From positions 1,353,570,050 to 1,353,634,049 of the forward strand of contig OY856411.1 of NCBI GenBank assembly GCA_963693085.1: a stretch of DNA of 64,000 bases, written 5' to 3'. Shown piece after piece: positions 21,393 to 33,615 of the stretch. The position numbers and the translations under genes were made by a program. This DNA is from Alisma plantago-aquatica. Its lineage: Eukaryota > Streptophyta > Magnoliopsida > Alismatales > Alismataceae. Under the pieces are notes generated by a model. It ran no database searches. It saw nothing but the letters and a program-made list of their open reading frames with translations, and was not told the origin of the DNA. Each line of letters starts with the position of its first letter. Within the stretch, counting starts at the first letter, position 1.

Positions 21393-22919
21393 CAAGAGAC
21401 ATTTAAAATTGAGGGGTAAAAAATCTCACAGTGAAAACCCCTCCCCCCACATAACTAAATCAAGTATGATTCAATTATTTAAGTTAGGACATGCAAGTCA
21501 TCAAGTTTCACATGTGAGAAAGTCCTAAAGAAGATGGGGGTATATGATAGGATGAAGAAATTGTTGAGAGAAGTCAAACTCTTTTTCCCTTGCACTTATC
21601 ACCAATAGTATTACACTTAGATCACTTTTGAGTTCATCATTATTGAATGAAATCCCATTAGGGGAACAAAAGAAAGAAATGGTTGGAGAACCTTATAAAC
21701 TATAAGCTTATATGTTCAACAAGGAACATATCATGACAAAATGTATGTTGAAAAAATGTTCCTTGAGATGGATGAGCATGCTTCTACCCTCAATTCATCT
21801 ATATACAATAGTGAAGTAAGGAACTTCAACATGAATAAGGTTTGATAAAAGATGATCAAAGAACCCAAGCATACACCTCATAATTAAAAAAAATAGATAC
21901 ATTCTGGGATCCTGTGAGTCAATGAGAAGATAGTTGCATGGACAATCTTCACACGGTTTGAAACAAGGAACATGAAAAAAAAATACCTTTTTATAATGTG
22001 GATCATAATGGATTATAATCCTGTCAACATATAAAGACTACTGATTGATATGTATGTTGATATGGGTAGCCTTAATGGTTCAGGGGATATATGCATGGTA
22101 GGAAAAATAACCCTGATAGGAATCCTTATGAAATACTATTGCAAATTAGAAGAAGCTAAAATTCAAAATTTAGACAAGCCACAAATAATGAAAACATAGT
22201 ATCAACCCTCAGTGTTGACTCAAACTCAGATGTCGTTAAAGAATACAAAATGGAAATACGAAAAAAATTTGATGTAATCATTGATAAGTGTGACTATAAT
22301 GTGGTCCCCAATGTTGTACCTAACCAATATGTAGATGATCGCCCAGCTATAGCAAAAGTTGAAAGGAAAAGAAGATGGAGGAGTGTCTCATGCAATTGAT
22401 GCAAGTGCCTCAAAAAGCATCCACTATGAGAAAAGATCAAAAATAAAACCACCATCACACAGATGGTGGATACACTAAAAGAAGTGGAGGCATCCCCACC
22501 ATGAGATGGGTCAAAAGCTACCTACTTTTCCAATGAAGAAACTACAATGAAACCTATGCTTAAATCAACAAACCAACGATTCATTCAAAATCTACTAGAA
22601 GAACTTGGATGTCATTTGATGTCATGTGTGAGAAAAAATTGAAGTTCACCTCCAATTTTTCATTTTTATCCACTATCCTATAAGCACTAGCAATGCAGGA
22701 AGAAAGAATTGACCTAAGGACTTCACCTCTTCCACGATCCGTGAACTAGTTTGTAGAGTAATAGTGCCAAATTATAACCTACAGGTCCACCATAGCATTA
22801 AAACTAGAAACATTCAGGAAAGAGTGTGATGAGATGACACATAAATGTCACAAATTTAGAGAATAACGGGAGAACAAGAAATACTAGCATGAAAAAAGGC
22901 ACATAAGAAAAAGATACAA
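21393..22919 (+). other. Unclassified repeat, left flank of the minus-strand Angela element
   Basis: No complete gene. Short open stretches on the plus strand suggest old coding DNA: about 22195-22375 encodes a polar, charged segment with STLSVDSNSDVVKEY, and about 22820-22919 is Lys/Arg-rich. It probably continues at 32466, across the element inserted at 22920. I cannot place it in a known lineage. A Ty3 gag or linker relic is possible. Confidence 0.35.
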
Positions 22920-24946
22920 TGTAGGGAAATCTGGGCACAAAGTAGGTAATGGAAAATAAAATTTTACTTACATATTTCCCATTAAGCAATGGGACTGCAT
23001 CAATAACTATGCTATGTAAAGGATGGTTTAATGAAGATATATCTGGTCCTGGAGCAAGTCCAACAAAAATCCTTATTCCAGTAGTCGTGCACTCCTAGTT
23101 GCACTTGGATGGTGTATGTGTAGCTTCTGGTTTTCACCACAGACAACAAACTCAGACAACGTCTGTAGTAACTCCTCCATCGACTGTAGGCTGACGTTGC
23201 CCTACTAGCAACAGGCAAAGGCCATCTCGCCTCTAGAGAAGTCTACACGGAAAACCTAGAACTCATGTCGTTCAAATAGAATGAATAGGAAGGAGTTGTC
23301 CCTCCTTTTGGTGTACTAGTCACCAACTTGCTCTCCCACAATTGTTCTCCCTTGCTATCCCTCCCTATATTAGGTAGGACTTGATCGAGTTCTCTTGGCT
23401 ACCACAATCAGAGAAGAAAAACAACTATTAGAGGCAACTGATGTGTCTGAGAATCCCCCAGTACCCATTTATTTATAAAGGGAGTTAGAGCCAGGGTTCC
23501 CTATCTGTGTGCGAGTGTAAGGGACCAGAATATCACAAACTTTGCAACTTGTGAGCACTGAAATAGTTGGTTTGCAACCAAGTTGATCGGTTCACTTGAG
23601 AGTTGATTAGTTTTCTATGTGAACTAGTTGTTTTGCCGTGTTTCCCAATTGCATATGAATTGGCAATCTAAGTCCAATTAATGCACAATATGATGTCAGC
23701 ACTAATCCTTGATGCAAGAAAATTTCCCCACAAACCCGTCATCTCGCTCTTGCAAGCCAATCATCTCATGACCACAAACCAGTCATTTTGCTCCCCAGTT
23801 TAGGAAAAACTAAGCCAATTCAATTTTTGATCAACCTAACACTCCAAATGATCGTTTCAACACTTGAATCGATCGGTTACGAGTCTGATCATCTTATTTG
23901 TTGCATGAATTGAATACCTAAACACTTTAGTAATCAATTCAATCATTATTCATGATTTAAAACTCCTCTTCTTGGTATATCCTTTGTGTGTGACCCTATA
24001 GGTCCCATATTATGTTGGAAGTGAATGTTCACAACTAACTTATGACATCAATAGAAAAGAGTAGTGCCTAGTTACACATAAGTGCAACCCAAGCAAATGG
24101 AATGTTAGAGAACAACTTCAACCTACATGTTATGCAAGGTGTTATAGTGATTGTATAATTCCTTTGTCTTTGATATCTGGAATAAACATGAAGCATTTAA
24201 TCATCAAAATCTCAACATTCAATCCATGTTCCTTGAACCTAGAGCAGAATTTTTGAGATATATGTGACCTCAATATCATATATTGATTCATATGTGCATG
24301 CACATGCCTTTCTCAGTCTCTCTTATCAAGTGTCTTAGATATCAAACTCCAGTAGGAGGGAAAAATCCCATTTACTTCACTCATAGTTAGTCCCCATGTG
24401 TCACAATCACCCAATCATCACCTTTATGTAAAACCTTATTCATGATTATGTTTCATGATGTCAAAGCATACCAAATGACATGTGATGAATGTAGTGACTT
24501 CATGTCTTAGAACCACAATCACCACCTTCACTATGAGAGATGACTATGACCACCAAGTATAGTTTCCATGTGTCACTCTCAAGGTGGGTCTATCTGATAC
24601 ACTATTTTCCAACAAGTATCTATGTTCTTGGTTTGATATCACATATCATGACTAATGAGATTCTGTCATCAACCAACACACAGTCTAGTCTTAAGTTTTA
24701 ATAGTGTATATCTTCCTTCCACAGTAACATCTAAATAGGGACATGACAAGAATGTACCAACTCTTAACATCTGTATGATCTCATCCTCCAAGTCATGCAC
24801 TTAAAGAAATATGTCATTGAGTAATGTCATTCTTTAGACAGTCATTATGTTTCCTCAATATCTCATAATTGACTTAAGATGAATTCTTTACTTAATATGC
24901 CATTACAATCATCATATGATTGGCTCTTTGGGCATACATACCAATG
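22920..24946 (-). repeat. 3' LTR (type B) of the minus-strand Angela element
   Basis: About 2.0 kb. Its inner edge reads TTGGTATGTATGCCC on the minus strand, next to a polypurine tract. Its outer edge starts TGTAGGGAAATC on the plus strand. It is paired with 30098-32465; for example, the CAGTAGTCGTGCACTCCTAG block is at about 23077 and again at about 30217. Confidence 0.8.
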
Positions 24947-24949
24947 GAC

Positions 24950-24975
24950 TCCCACTTTCACTCAGAGCCAATCAC
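24950..24975 (-). other. Polypurine tract of the minus-strand Angela element
   Basis: On the minus strand this reads GAGTGAAAGTGGGAGT, next to the 3' LTR. It matches PPT1 and PPT2 of the composite element. Confidence 0.65.
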
Positions 24976-24979
24976 CAAC

Positions 24980-27900
24980 AAATCTCATTATCAGTGATCT
25001 ACACACATCCACCATGTTTCTACTACACAAGTACTAATCTAGCGGGTTATCAACATATTTCTATAGTCGGTATATTGCATGTTTTACATCTCTACATTGT
25101 ATGACTTTTTGTATGAGATGAAACTACCATAGTATGATCTCAGATATTCCTTACACAACGAATATCTCCATTTTTGTCATAGTATTTCTACTATGTCATC
25201 AATGGTTGGAACATCTATAAGTTCATCCATATAAACCTCTAGATCCATACATTTCTCATGTGATCACAACACCAGGACATACAACTTCTTTTATAGAATT
25301 ATGGCCTTTAGTTTGAAACTCTTTCCATCTCACAACTTTTTTATCTTAAAATTAAACACATTTTATATTGCACTCATCTTATGTCATTTTGGAAGCTTGC
25401 ATCAATGTAACCCTTTAAACTTAACACTTCCTTGTTGCTACATCCTAGCAATCTAATCCTTTACTACTTCTCAAGTATTAAACATGTTTTAATGTCATTC
25501 TCCAATGAACCTCATTGGAATCAAAAACATCTTGTCATGTCATATACATACAAGACTATGGTATGATTATATTATATGGCATAAATGATAGATCCAATTT
25601 CCTATGGCATCTAACTCATGTCCTTATCCATTCTTCATAAGAATCACAACATTGGATTCTTGTGAAACCAATTCCATCTATATGAATAGATTCTCTTCCA
25701 CTGAATCCTTCATGATGAACCCTTTCAACTTTGTCAAATATGTATTCATTTTAGGTTATGAAACTTTTAAGAACTATCTCTATAGATCTTGATCCCTATC
25801 ACATAGTATGTTTCACCTAATCCTTCATTACTGAAGGTATTTTCCTTGCCAGATCTCAAAACTCACAATATTGGGATGCCATTCCCCATCAATATGTAGA
25901 ATATTTATATATGCTTCTAGTTAATATTTTTTAATAAAAAAATTCATCTTTTATCTTGACTCAACTAAAACTCTTTGATTGTATTGTCAACTCAAAGAGT
26001 CCATGTCTGGTATTCTTGCTTCAACTACTTTGTAGCTTACAAACATTATTTGCATTAATGGAGTTATAAAACCTTCAGTATGTATCTCGTACACATCCTT
26101 TCAATTATTCCTATTAAGGAATGTGGTTTTAATCTTCATATGCCAAATCATCAAGTCTTAACAAGCTGGAATAGTAATCAAGTCAATTGGTGAAGGGTTT
26201 TCATCATCCTCAACTCTTGAAATTGATTTAAAACCTCTACAACCAATTTTTCCTTCATGTTATCCATGTTGGTTTTCCTCTTGAAAATTGAATTGCACCT
26301 TACAGATTTTATCCTTTAGGTGGTTCCATGAAGGTCATACCTTGTTGGTGTTCATGGATTCTATTCTAGACACAATGGCCTCTAGCCATTTCTCAGACTT
26401 CGGTTACTGAATAGTTCTGGTTTGATTGTTGACTCATCCTCTTATGACCAACTCAGAACTTATCTAAGTTAAAGGATTAAAAATCTTTTAACTTCATATG
26501 TTTAGAACTATGAGTTTTTTGTTACATAATGAACTTGAGATTCCATAAGAACTCGTGATTCTTTATAGTTCTCATTATACCTCTCCCGGTTCAAATGTTT
26601 TCTTTTAGGTCTCAAACTTTTCAAGTTCCACTTTACTCCACCTGATTCTTCCATAATTCAACTATCTAACCAACAAACCTTTTGTTATTGGATAGAGATA
26701 AGTATTGTTCATAAAATAACATGAGATTAAATCTTTTCAAGAAACAATTTTCTTACATAAGTTTCAATCCTTATGACGTATCAGGGCATTACCATACCAT
26801 ATCTCTTATGTTGTCCATTATAACTTTTACACGGTACTTTCATTTAGTTCTTAGCATTTATCATTAAAGTAAATTAGAAGATTAGATTAAATGATAACCA
26901 CATCATGACCATCACGTTGTGATTCCTTCTTTCTAACACATTATTATGTTTCATTTGGATTTAACTTTGACACATTATCATAGTCTATCCAGAAGGTCCT
27001 TCAACTATTCCTATAAAATATTTTAGCATTGATCATGTCAAAGCATCTTGATACTTATAATGAAGTTGCGTACTTCATTTATATAATCTTCTTGAACACT
27101 TCAAGAGATTTGTATTTTACTGCGTGCATATCACCATATCATCAGTAAATATAAAGAAGTACTTATTATAGCATTTTACCACTTATTCTAGAAGATCTTT
27201 ATACATCAATATGTATAAGGTCTAATATATCTCCACTACACCTAGTGAGAAGTCATATTTCATCTTGCTTATATATAATATTTTCATGTCTCTAATTGGT
27301 TCAATAATCAAAAGAGTCTAGATTAACATCAACATGTTCTAAAAAATACATTTCTCATATGTGTTCTCTTGATGACAATGATATAGAATATTTGAGTTAT
27401 CAATGATAATCATTTAGGTATATACATTGTAAACATTCATCCTTTGATTTTTTCTCATAAAGATCAGAAGATGTTTGGGTCATTTCCATAGAAGATCACT
27501 TCTTTAAAATAGAAGCATTAATAACTCTTTGTTTATAATCATCCTTGTCCGTACAAGATGCATAAAGAAAATGTTTCTATTTATAAGCATAATGAATATC
27601 ATTTCATCTAACTCCATTACAGGCCCTTTAGGTTCAGAAAAAGTCTAGATGTAGACTGAAGTTGTAGCAACTCTTGATCAACATAGTCCATCCTTGTCCT
27701 TTCATAAAGGCTTTACTTCTATTTCAAAACCTAAGCACCACATATGTGAGATCCACATATGGTATCACATACCAAGATGAAGAAGTAATTAAATTTATCT
27801 TATAATGTGTATACCTGAAGTAGAGGCTTCTTCCTCTTCCATCTTCTTCTTTAATTCCTCCAAAAAGAGAGGGCAATTCCTTTTCCAATGTCTAGATTGG

Positions 27901-28663
27901 TGACAATGGTGACAATAGCCTCTTTTCTTTATTCCTCCCTTGGCCTTGAGATCTTAAGACTTGTGCTTCTGTCTAGCTTTAGAATTCTTCTTAAATTTCC
28001 CTTTGCCTTTAGACTTTCCCTTTGTCTTGCTAATCATCATCACAGACTTGGGCTTGTCTTTATTCATTTGTGCCTTAGTTGTTCTCAACATGCCCAATAA
28101 CTTTGTCGATAGCTTGTCAAAGTCTTTCATGTTGTAATTCATGAAAAACTGACTGTATGACTATGGCAGGGATTGCAAAATCAATAAGTGGAAAACTCTT
28201 GACCCAAGGGGAATCTCATTCTAGCAAGGTTTTCCACATACCCAATGAGCTTGAGCACATGAGGACCTATTAGATCTCCTTCTTTCATGTTACATTTGAA
28301 CAGTGCTTTAGAGACATCAAATCTCTCTTGTCTTGCCTAATCCTGGAACATGTTCTTCAGATGTGTGACCATCTCAATAGAATCGATGTTCTCATGCTGC
28401 CTCTACAACTCATAGTTCATGGAGAATAGAGTCATACATTTGACATCCACAACATCTTCAGTATGCTTCATGTAAGCGTCCCTATCATCCTTTGGTGCAC
28501 TGGGAAGAGGTTCTTCTAGATCTGGTGTTTATAGGACATAGATCTTGTGCTCCTATCTGAGAACAATTCTCAGTGTCCTGAACCAGTCATGGAAGTTATT
28601 CCCATTTAACTTGTCCTTCTCAAGGACCGATCATAGAGAAAAGGCATTGTTGTTTGTTTCCAT
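24980..28663 (-). pseudogene. Angela-type gag-pol relic
   Basis: Reads leftward from an ATG at 28663-28661 (Met-Glu-Thr, as in the first element). Gag occupies about 28663-27950, with a conserved stretch MNYNMKDFDK near 28140. A CCHC knuckle (CHHCHQSRHWKRNC) is at about 27877-27918. Integrase falls in about 27500-26700. RT is marked by SEKWLEA near 26390. RNase H lies toward 25050. Around the RT active site (about 25873-25900) the sequence corresponding to YVDD and the next residues has lost about 14 bases and reads His-Ile-Asp. There are many stops and frame changes. At the gag/pol position where the first element has TAG, this copy has CAA (Gln). Confidence 0.8.
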
Positions 28664-28671
28664 TTGATTCT

Positions 28672-30080
28672 AAAAAAGAATTTGCAATTTTGTCAAAAAC
28701 TCATTTATGATTTTTTTATTTGATTAAAATTTGGCGATGTCAATTAGGTATTTAATAAACTATCATTCTCATTATTTTTTTCAAACTGATAACCCACAAG
28801 TATCAATTTAGAAGTTTGTAGTGTACATACTTCTTATGATCCAAGATACAACGTGATTCAATCATTACCCGGACAATGCTAGCATCCATATTCAACCATT
28901 AAGGTAGACAATGTTTACCAATTACCATTTATGCAATTATTAGATAGATGATATGTGAAACTCTTTTCTATAATCATATGTATGCCTTTGGATTGTAGTC
29001 CCACTAAGAATCACCCGTTAAGCATGACCCAAAATCCAACACAATAATACTGCACCCTGCTTGGCAGGCCCACATTATTACCATTACACTTCTACAAGAT
29101 AGACTGTGTACCACCCTTGGGTGACCACGCTTGGTCGATCAAGCTTTTCATCTGTGTTGTTAATGGAATGTATCTAAAACTTAATAAGTTTGATTGAAGG
29201 ATTTCATATATTAAATACATATACATTATCCAATCACCACATATATGGTACTTATCATATAAATTCTATATCCCACTATGTAAACATGCAATATATAACA
29301 TTAGCGATAGTTATGGCCATATCTAATGTAGTTCCTTGGAGCCACAAGGAATTACTACCACCTAGGTCTACATTACATCACATGCATGAACCTGTTGTTG
29401 GTATAGATCTGTTCTTGCCAATCTGGTTGACTAGTTCAACCCTTAAACCAGTAGGCTCGCCTCTTAGCCAGTTGGTTGGTCCTCTAGAATGATCATTTGA
29501 CCTCCTATCCAACCAATGTCTAAACTACTTCCAAATGGTAATGTCGGTTAGGTCCACCAGCTGGTCGGTTTGTGCATGCAGTTTTTCCTCCTTGGTCCTG
29601 CATCCGGTCGGCTCATCTAACGAACTAATCGGTTCATGTAGCGATGATCTTCTTCTTTGTCATTACAAGAAAAGACACTATGCTATTGTTATTATACTTA
29701 TCACATGGTAATGAGAAACTTCAAGTTACATTCGAGGGGATAAAATGTAGGAAATAATAATACTTTTACATTGGGAAGAAGGTAGAAGCTCAGTTTGCAG
29801 ACCAAGATAAACATAAACACACAACCATTCAATCATACACAAATATTTGGGTTATTAGCCATAATCTAACTACATATCCATAATCAAAACTTATTTTAGG
29901 GTGACACATGTAAATTTTTATATATATATATCATGTACATTTATATTAGTTTGGGAATATGTGTGCTCTTTGATTGGACATGCATATTAATCAGTTTGAG
30001 TATTTGCATCGCATGCAAAAATAAACAATAGAAAACCAAAAATCTGATCATATCGATTATTCTAGAACATAATAAATTGA
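28672..30080 (-). other. Leader of the minus-strand Angela element
   Basis: About 1.4 kb between gag and the 5' LTR. The gag-proximal half matches the leaders at 1740-2460 and 12674-13430; the GGTGGTAGTAATTCC block (near 29350-29365 on this strand) is a landmark. A pyrimidine tract and AG precede gag at 28670-28685. Next to the LTR, about 30075-30096, is a degenerate primer site. Confidence 0.65.
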
Positions 30081-30097
30081 TGTGGCTCAAATACTGC

Positions 30098-32465
30098 TAT
30101 GGGAAAATATGGGCACATAGTAGGCAGTGAAAACAAAAATTTTACTGACATATTTCCCATTAACCAATGGGTTTGCATCAATAACTATGCAATGGAACAT
30201 ACTGATATCCTTGTTGCAGTAGTCGTGCACTCCTAGTTGCACTTGGATGGTGTTTGTGTAGTTCCTAGTCTTCACCACGGACAACAGACTCAGACAACAT
30301 CTACAACATCTCCTCCACAAAATGCAGGCTGACATTGCCCTCCTAGCAAAGGGCAAAGGTCATCCCGCCTCTAGATAAGTCCACACAAACAACCTAGAAC
30401 TCCTGTCGTTCAACTAAAATGGACACAAAGGTGTTGTCGCTCCCTTTGGTGACTAATCACCAACTTGTTATCCCTTGCTATCCCTCCCTTTATTGTGTAG
30501 GACTTGCTAAGATTTTCTTGATTACCACAACCAGAGAAGATAAGCAATTGTCAGAGGCAATTGGTGTTCCTAAGAAGCTCCCAGTACCCATCTATTTATA
30601 GAAGGGGTTATTGTAACGACCGACAATCAAATCGTTACTAAATAAGAGGAATTAAATATAAACAACAGATTAACAAAAAAATCACTAAAAATTAAAACCA
30701 TTTTTCAAAGAGATCCATTCCAAGAAAAACTCTTACTAAAAGGTCCAAAACCTTATATACATCATTATTCACATTGTACATATCTGGTACATCTCATCTC
30801 GAGAATAACATATAACAGTTTCTTTACCAAACTATACATGAGCAACATAAAACCTCAAGGTGCGTAAGCCAAAATCTCTTATTGATCATAAAACCAGTAC
30901 GAACCAACTCCAAGGACCTGAGAGTACAGAGATGACACATAGGACTCATATCTACAAGACATGATAGACAGTACACTCAACCTAAGCTGCCACTGTTATG
31001 GTCAGGGTTCCCAGACTGTGTGGGAGTGGAAGGGACTGGAATATCAAAAAATTTGTAACTTGTGAGGGTCGAAATGGTTGGTTCGCAATCGAGGCAGTCG
31101 GTACACATGCTAGCCGATTGGTTCACTCTGCGAGATGGTCATCTTGCCATGTTTCTGAATTACATATGAACTAGCAATTCGAATCCAATTAATGCATAAC
31201 ATGACGTCAGAAGTAATCCTTGATGCAATTTAATTTCTCTCTAAAGAGGTCATCTTGTTCTCACGAGCCAGTCGTCTCATGACCATGAACCGGTAGGTTT
31301 TCTAAGTGAACTGGTCATTGTGCTCCTAGTTTAGGAAGAACTTAGCCAATTCAGTTTCTAATCAACTTGACACTCCAAATAGTCATTTTAACATTTGAAC
31401 TAGTCAGTTTAATGTCTAGTCAGCTGATTTGTTGTATTATTTAAAACTTCTCTTCTAGGCACATCCTTTATGTGTGACCCGATAGGCCCCATATTACATT
31501 GGAAGTGAATGCACATAACTAACCTATGAGATCACAAGCAAAGAATGGTGCCTAGTCACACATCAGTGCTACCCAAGTAAATGGAAAGTTGAAGAATAAC
31601 TTCAACCTACAATCTATGTAAGGTGTTATACTTAGCATATAAATCCTTTGTCTCTGATATCTGGAATGAACTCGAGGCATGGAATCATCATCCTCTCAAC
31701 ATTCAATCCATGTTCCTTGAACCTAGAGTAGACTATCTAAGATATATGTGACCTCAATATCATATATTGATTCACATGTGCATGTGCATGCCTTTCTCAA
31801 TCTCTCTTATTAAGTGGTATGGATATGAAACTCCAGTAAGAGGGAAAAATCCATCTACATCACTCACATTCAGTCCCCATGTGTCAAATTCACCCAATTA
31901 TCACCTTTATCGAAACCCTTATTCATGATTACATTTGATAATGTCAAATCATATTGAATGACATGTGATAAGTGTAGGGACTTTAGGTCTAAGAACTAAA
32001 ATCACCACCTTCACTATGAGAGATGACTATGACCACCAAGTATGGTTTCCATGTGTCACTCTCAAGGTGGGTCTTCCTAATACATTATTCTCTAACAAGT
32101 ATCTATCTTCTTGGTTTGATATCATATGTCATGACTAATGAGATTATGTCATCAACCAACACACACTCTAGTTTTACGTGTTCTAGGTCTCTATAAGCCT
32201 TCCATAGTAATATACAACTAGAGACATAACAAGAATGTAACTACTATTAACATATGTATGATCTCATCCTCAAAGTCACGTACTTGAAGACATGCATCAT
32301 TAAGTAATGTCATTCTTTAGACATTCATTATGTTTCCTTATTATCTCATAACTGAGTCAAGCAAAATCAATTGGAAGCTTGCCTTTTATAGTTATTAATC
32401 AAACCCTTTACATAATATGTCATTGCAATCATCATATCATTGGATATTGGGAATACATATTAATT
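30098..32465 (-). repeat. 5' LTR (type B) of the minus-strand Angela element
   Basis: Paired with 22920-24946 and extended by an insertion at 30612-30994. The inner edge, TATGGGAAAATATGGGC on the plus strand, corresponds to the left end of the other LTR. The outer edge near 32465 is a decayed form of the TTGGTATGTATGCCC start. Confidence 0.78.
30612..30994. mobile_element. 383-bp insertion in the 5' LTR, possible short solo LTR
   Basis: Absent from the paired LTR, where GGAGTTAGAGCCAGGGTT is uninterrupted. It starts TGTAACGACC, ends GCCACT, and is flanked by GTTAT at 30607-30611 and 30995-30999. A TGTAACGACC start and 5-bp duplication suggest a short solo LTR or TRIM-like element. The end is CT rather than CA, perhaps by mutation. 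No coding content. Confidence 0.6.
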
Positions 32466-33615
32466 TGAATTGCAAAAAAGCCCATCCTAGTTGTCTGAAG
32501 CACATCAACTTCTTTGTCTCTGGTGGAAGCAAAGTCAACATCCATTGCAAAACAAGAAAGAGAACTACAAGCATATCATGATAAGAAAAGCAGTTTGATC
32601 ATTCACATGATACCAAAGCTCTCACCAATCAATGATGAATCTATAAAAATGAACATGAGAACGAGGCTACACCTATACAACCTTTGAAATTCTTCCTTCA
32701 TCAAACCCAAAGAGATAAACAACCACCATCATAAGTTGTAGTTCCTCATAAAGCAATGACAACTCATCCCAAAGATGCCACACATGAGGTGCTACTTGAA
32801 AAAGAAGCCACATAAACTACAGAGTAAATTCTTACCAAAGCGGCGAGTCTTATAGAATACAAAAACTTCACATCAGACATATATCTACCTATAGTTAAGA
32901 GAAATTGAATATCTGGTCCTAAAAAATAATGCAACAACTAATGGGATTGTAATAGGAGAAGGATTAATATATGAAAATATCTCAGATGATTATAAAGAAT
33001 GTATGAAATTGTTCCTTGAGTGACGTAATGTATGAAATTGTTCCTTGAATGACGTCCCTACCAATGGCTCTACCGCTTTTTCCCCGACCCTTGAACCTCG
33101 AGAAGTCAGACAAGGACTTATGCCTCCATGTCTTCCTTACAAAAAGGTGAGAATGGACATGACGACATTGTTCAAGGTATGGTGTACAAATGTTAACCTA
33201 CTTATATATATTCTCAAACAATCTACAAAGATCAGACATTATATACACCAATACGGCAAATTCTTAGATAAGAGAAAACATTAGAGGAATCTTTAGGAAT
33301 ATGGCACATGTGAACACACAACTACTCAAGGTCTTTTATGTAACAATCCTCAAAGAGTTCCTAGACCAAAAGAAGGTGCAACCAATGTTTAACTAACACC
33401 AACTCTTGCTATTTATCACTTCCATAAGAAATAATTGTCAAATTTGGTTCTTAAGCTACAAGATATAGTAAATGGACAACTGACCAAGTTAATCATAGTG
33501 CCATTCAAGTCCCAGGATCATTGGCTTCAAATAGTATCTAACTTTTAAATGAGACACCTGGTCATCTACAATTGTTGTGCATAGTAATTCAAATGCAATG
33601 TGATGGTATTATGTG
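32466..33615 (+). other. Unclassified repeat, right flank; fragments of old coding DNA
   Basis: This is probably the continuation of 21393-22919. Plus-strand open stretches include about 32500-32640 (Lys/Ser/Glu-rich) and 33045-33284, a 79-residue frame containing STAFSPTLEPREVRQG. I recognise neither. A local duplication lies at 33000-33053. No LTR, start codon context or catalytic motif supports a named family. Confidence 0.3.
33000..33053 (+). repeat. Short tandem duplication (about 28 bp, two copies)
   Basis: TGTATGAAATTGTTCCTTGA followed by GTGACGT or ATGACGT occurs at 33000 and again about 28-29 bases later. The copies are nearly identical, implying a recent local duplication by slippage. 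Confidence 0.75.

Larger units (their letters stand above)
22920..32465 (-). mobile_element. Decayed full-length Angela-type element (type B LTRs)
   Basis: Two related LTRs (22920-24946 and 30098-32465) flank a minus-strand internal region with leader, gag and pol in the Angela order. It is closely related to the polyprotein at 2478-6437, and its LTRs match the foreign LTR piece of that element. No clear target duplication remains (TACAA left, TGAAT right), consistent with age. A 383-bp insertion lies in the right LTR. Stops and frameshifts affect every domain. Confidence 0.82.

Noticed and set aside
29663..29684. CATTACAAGAAAAG as the terminal repeat of a CACTA transposon
   Set aside because: One mismatch to the CACTACAAGAAAA consensus, no partner end, no 3-bp duplication, and it lies within a retrotransposon leader.
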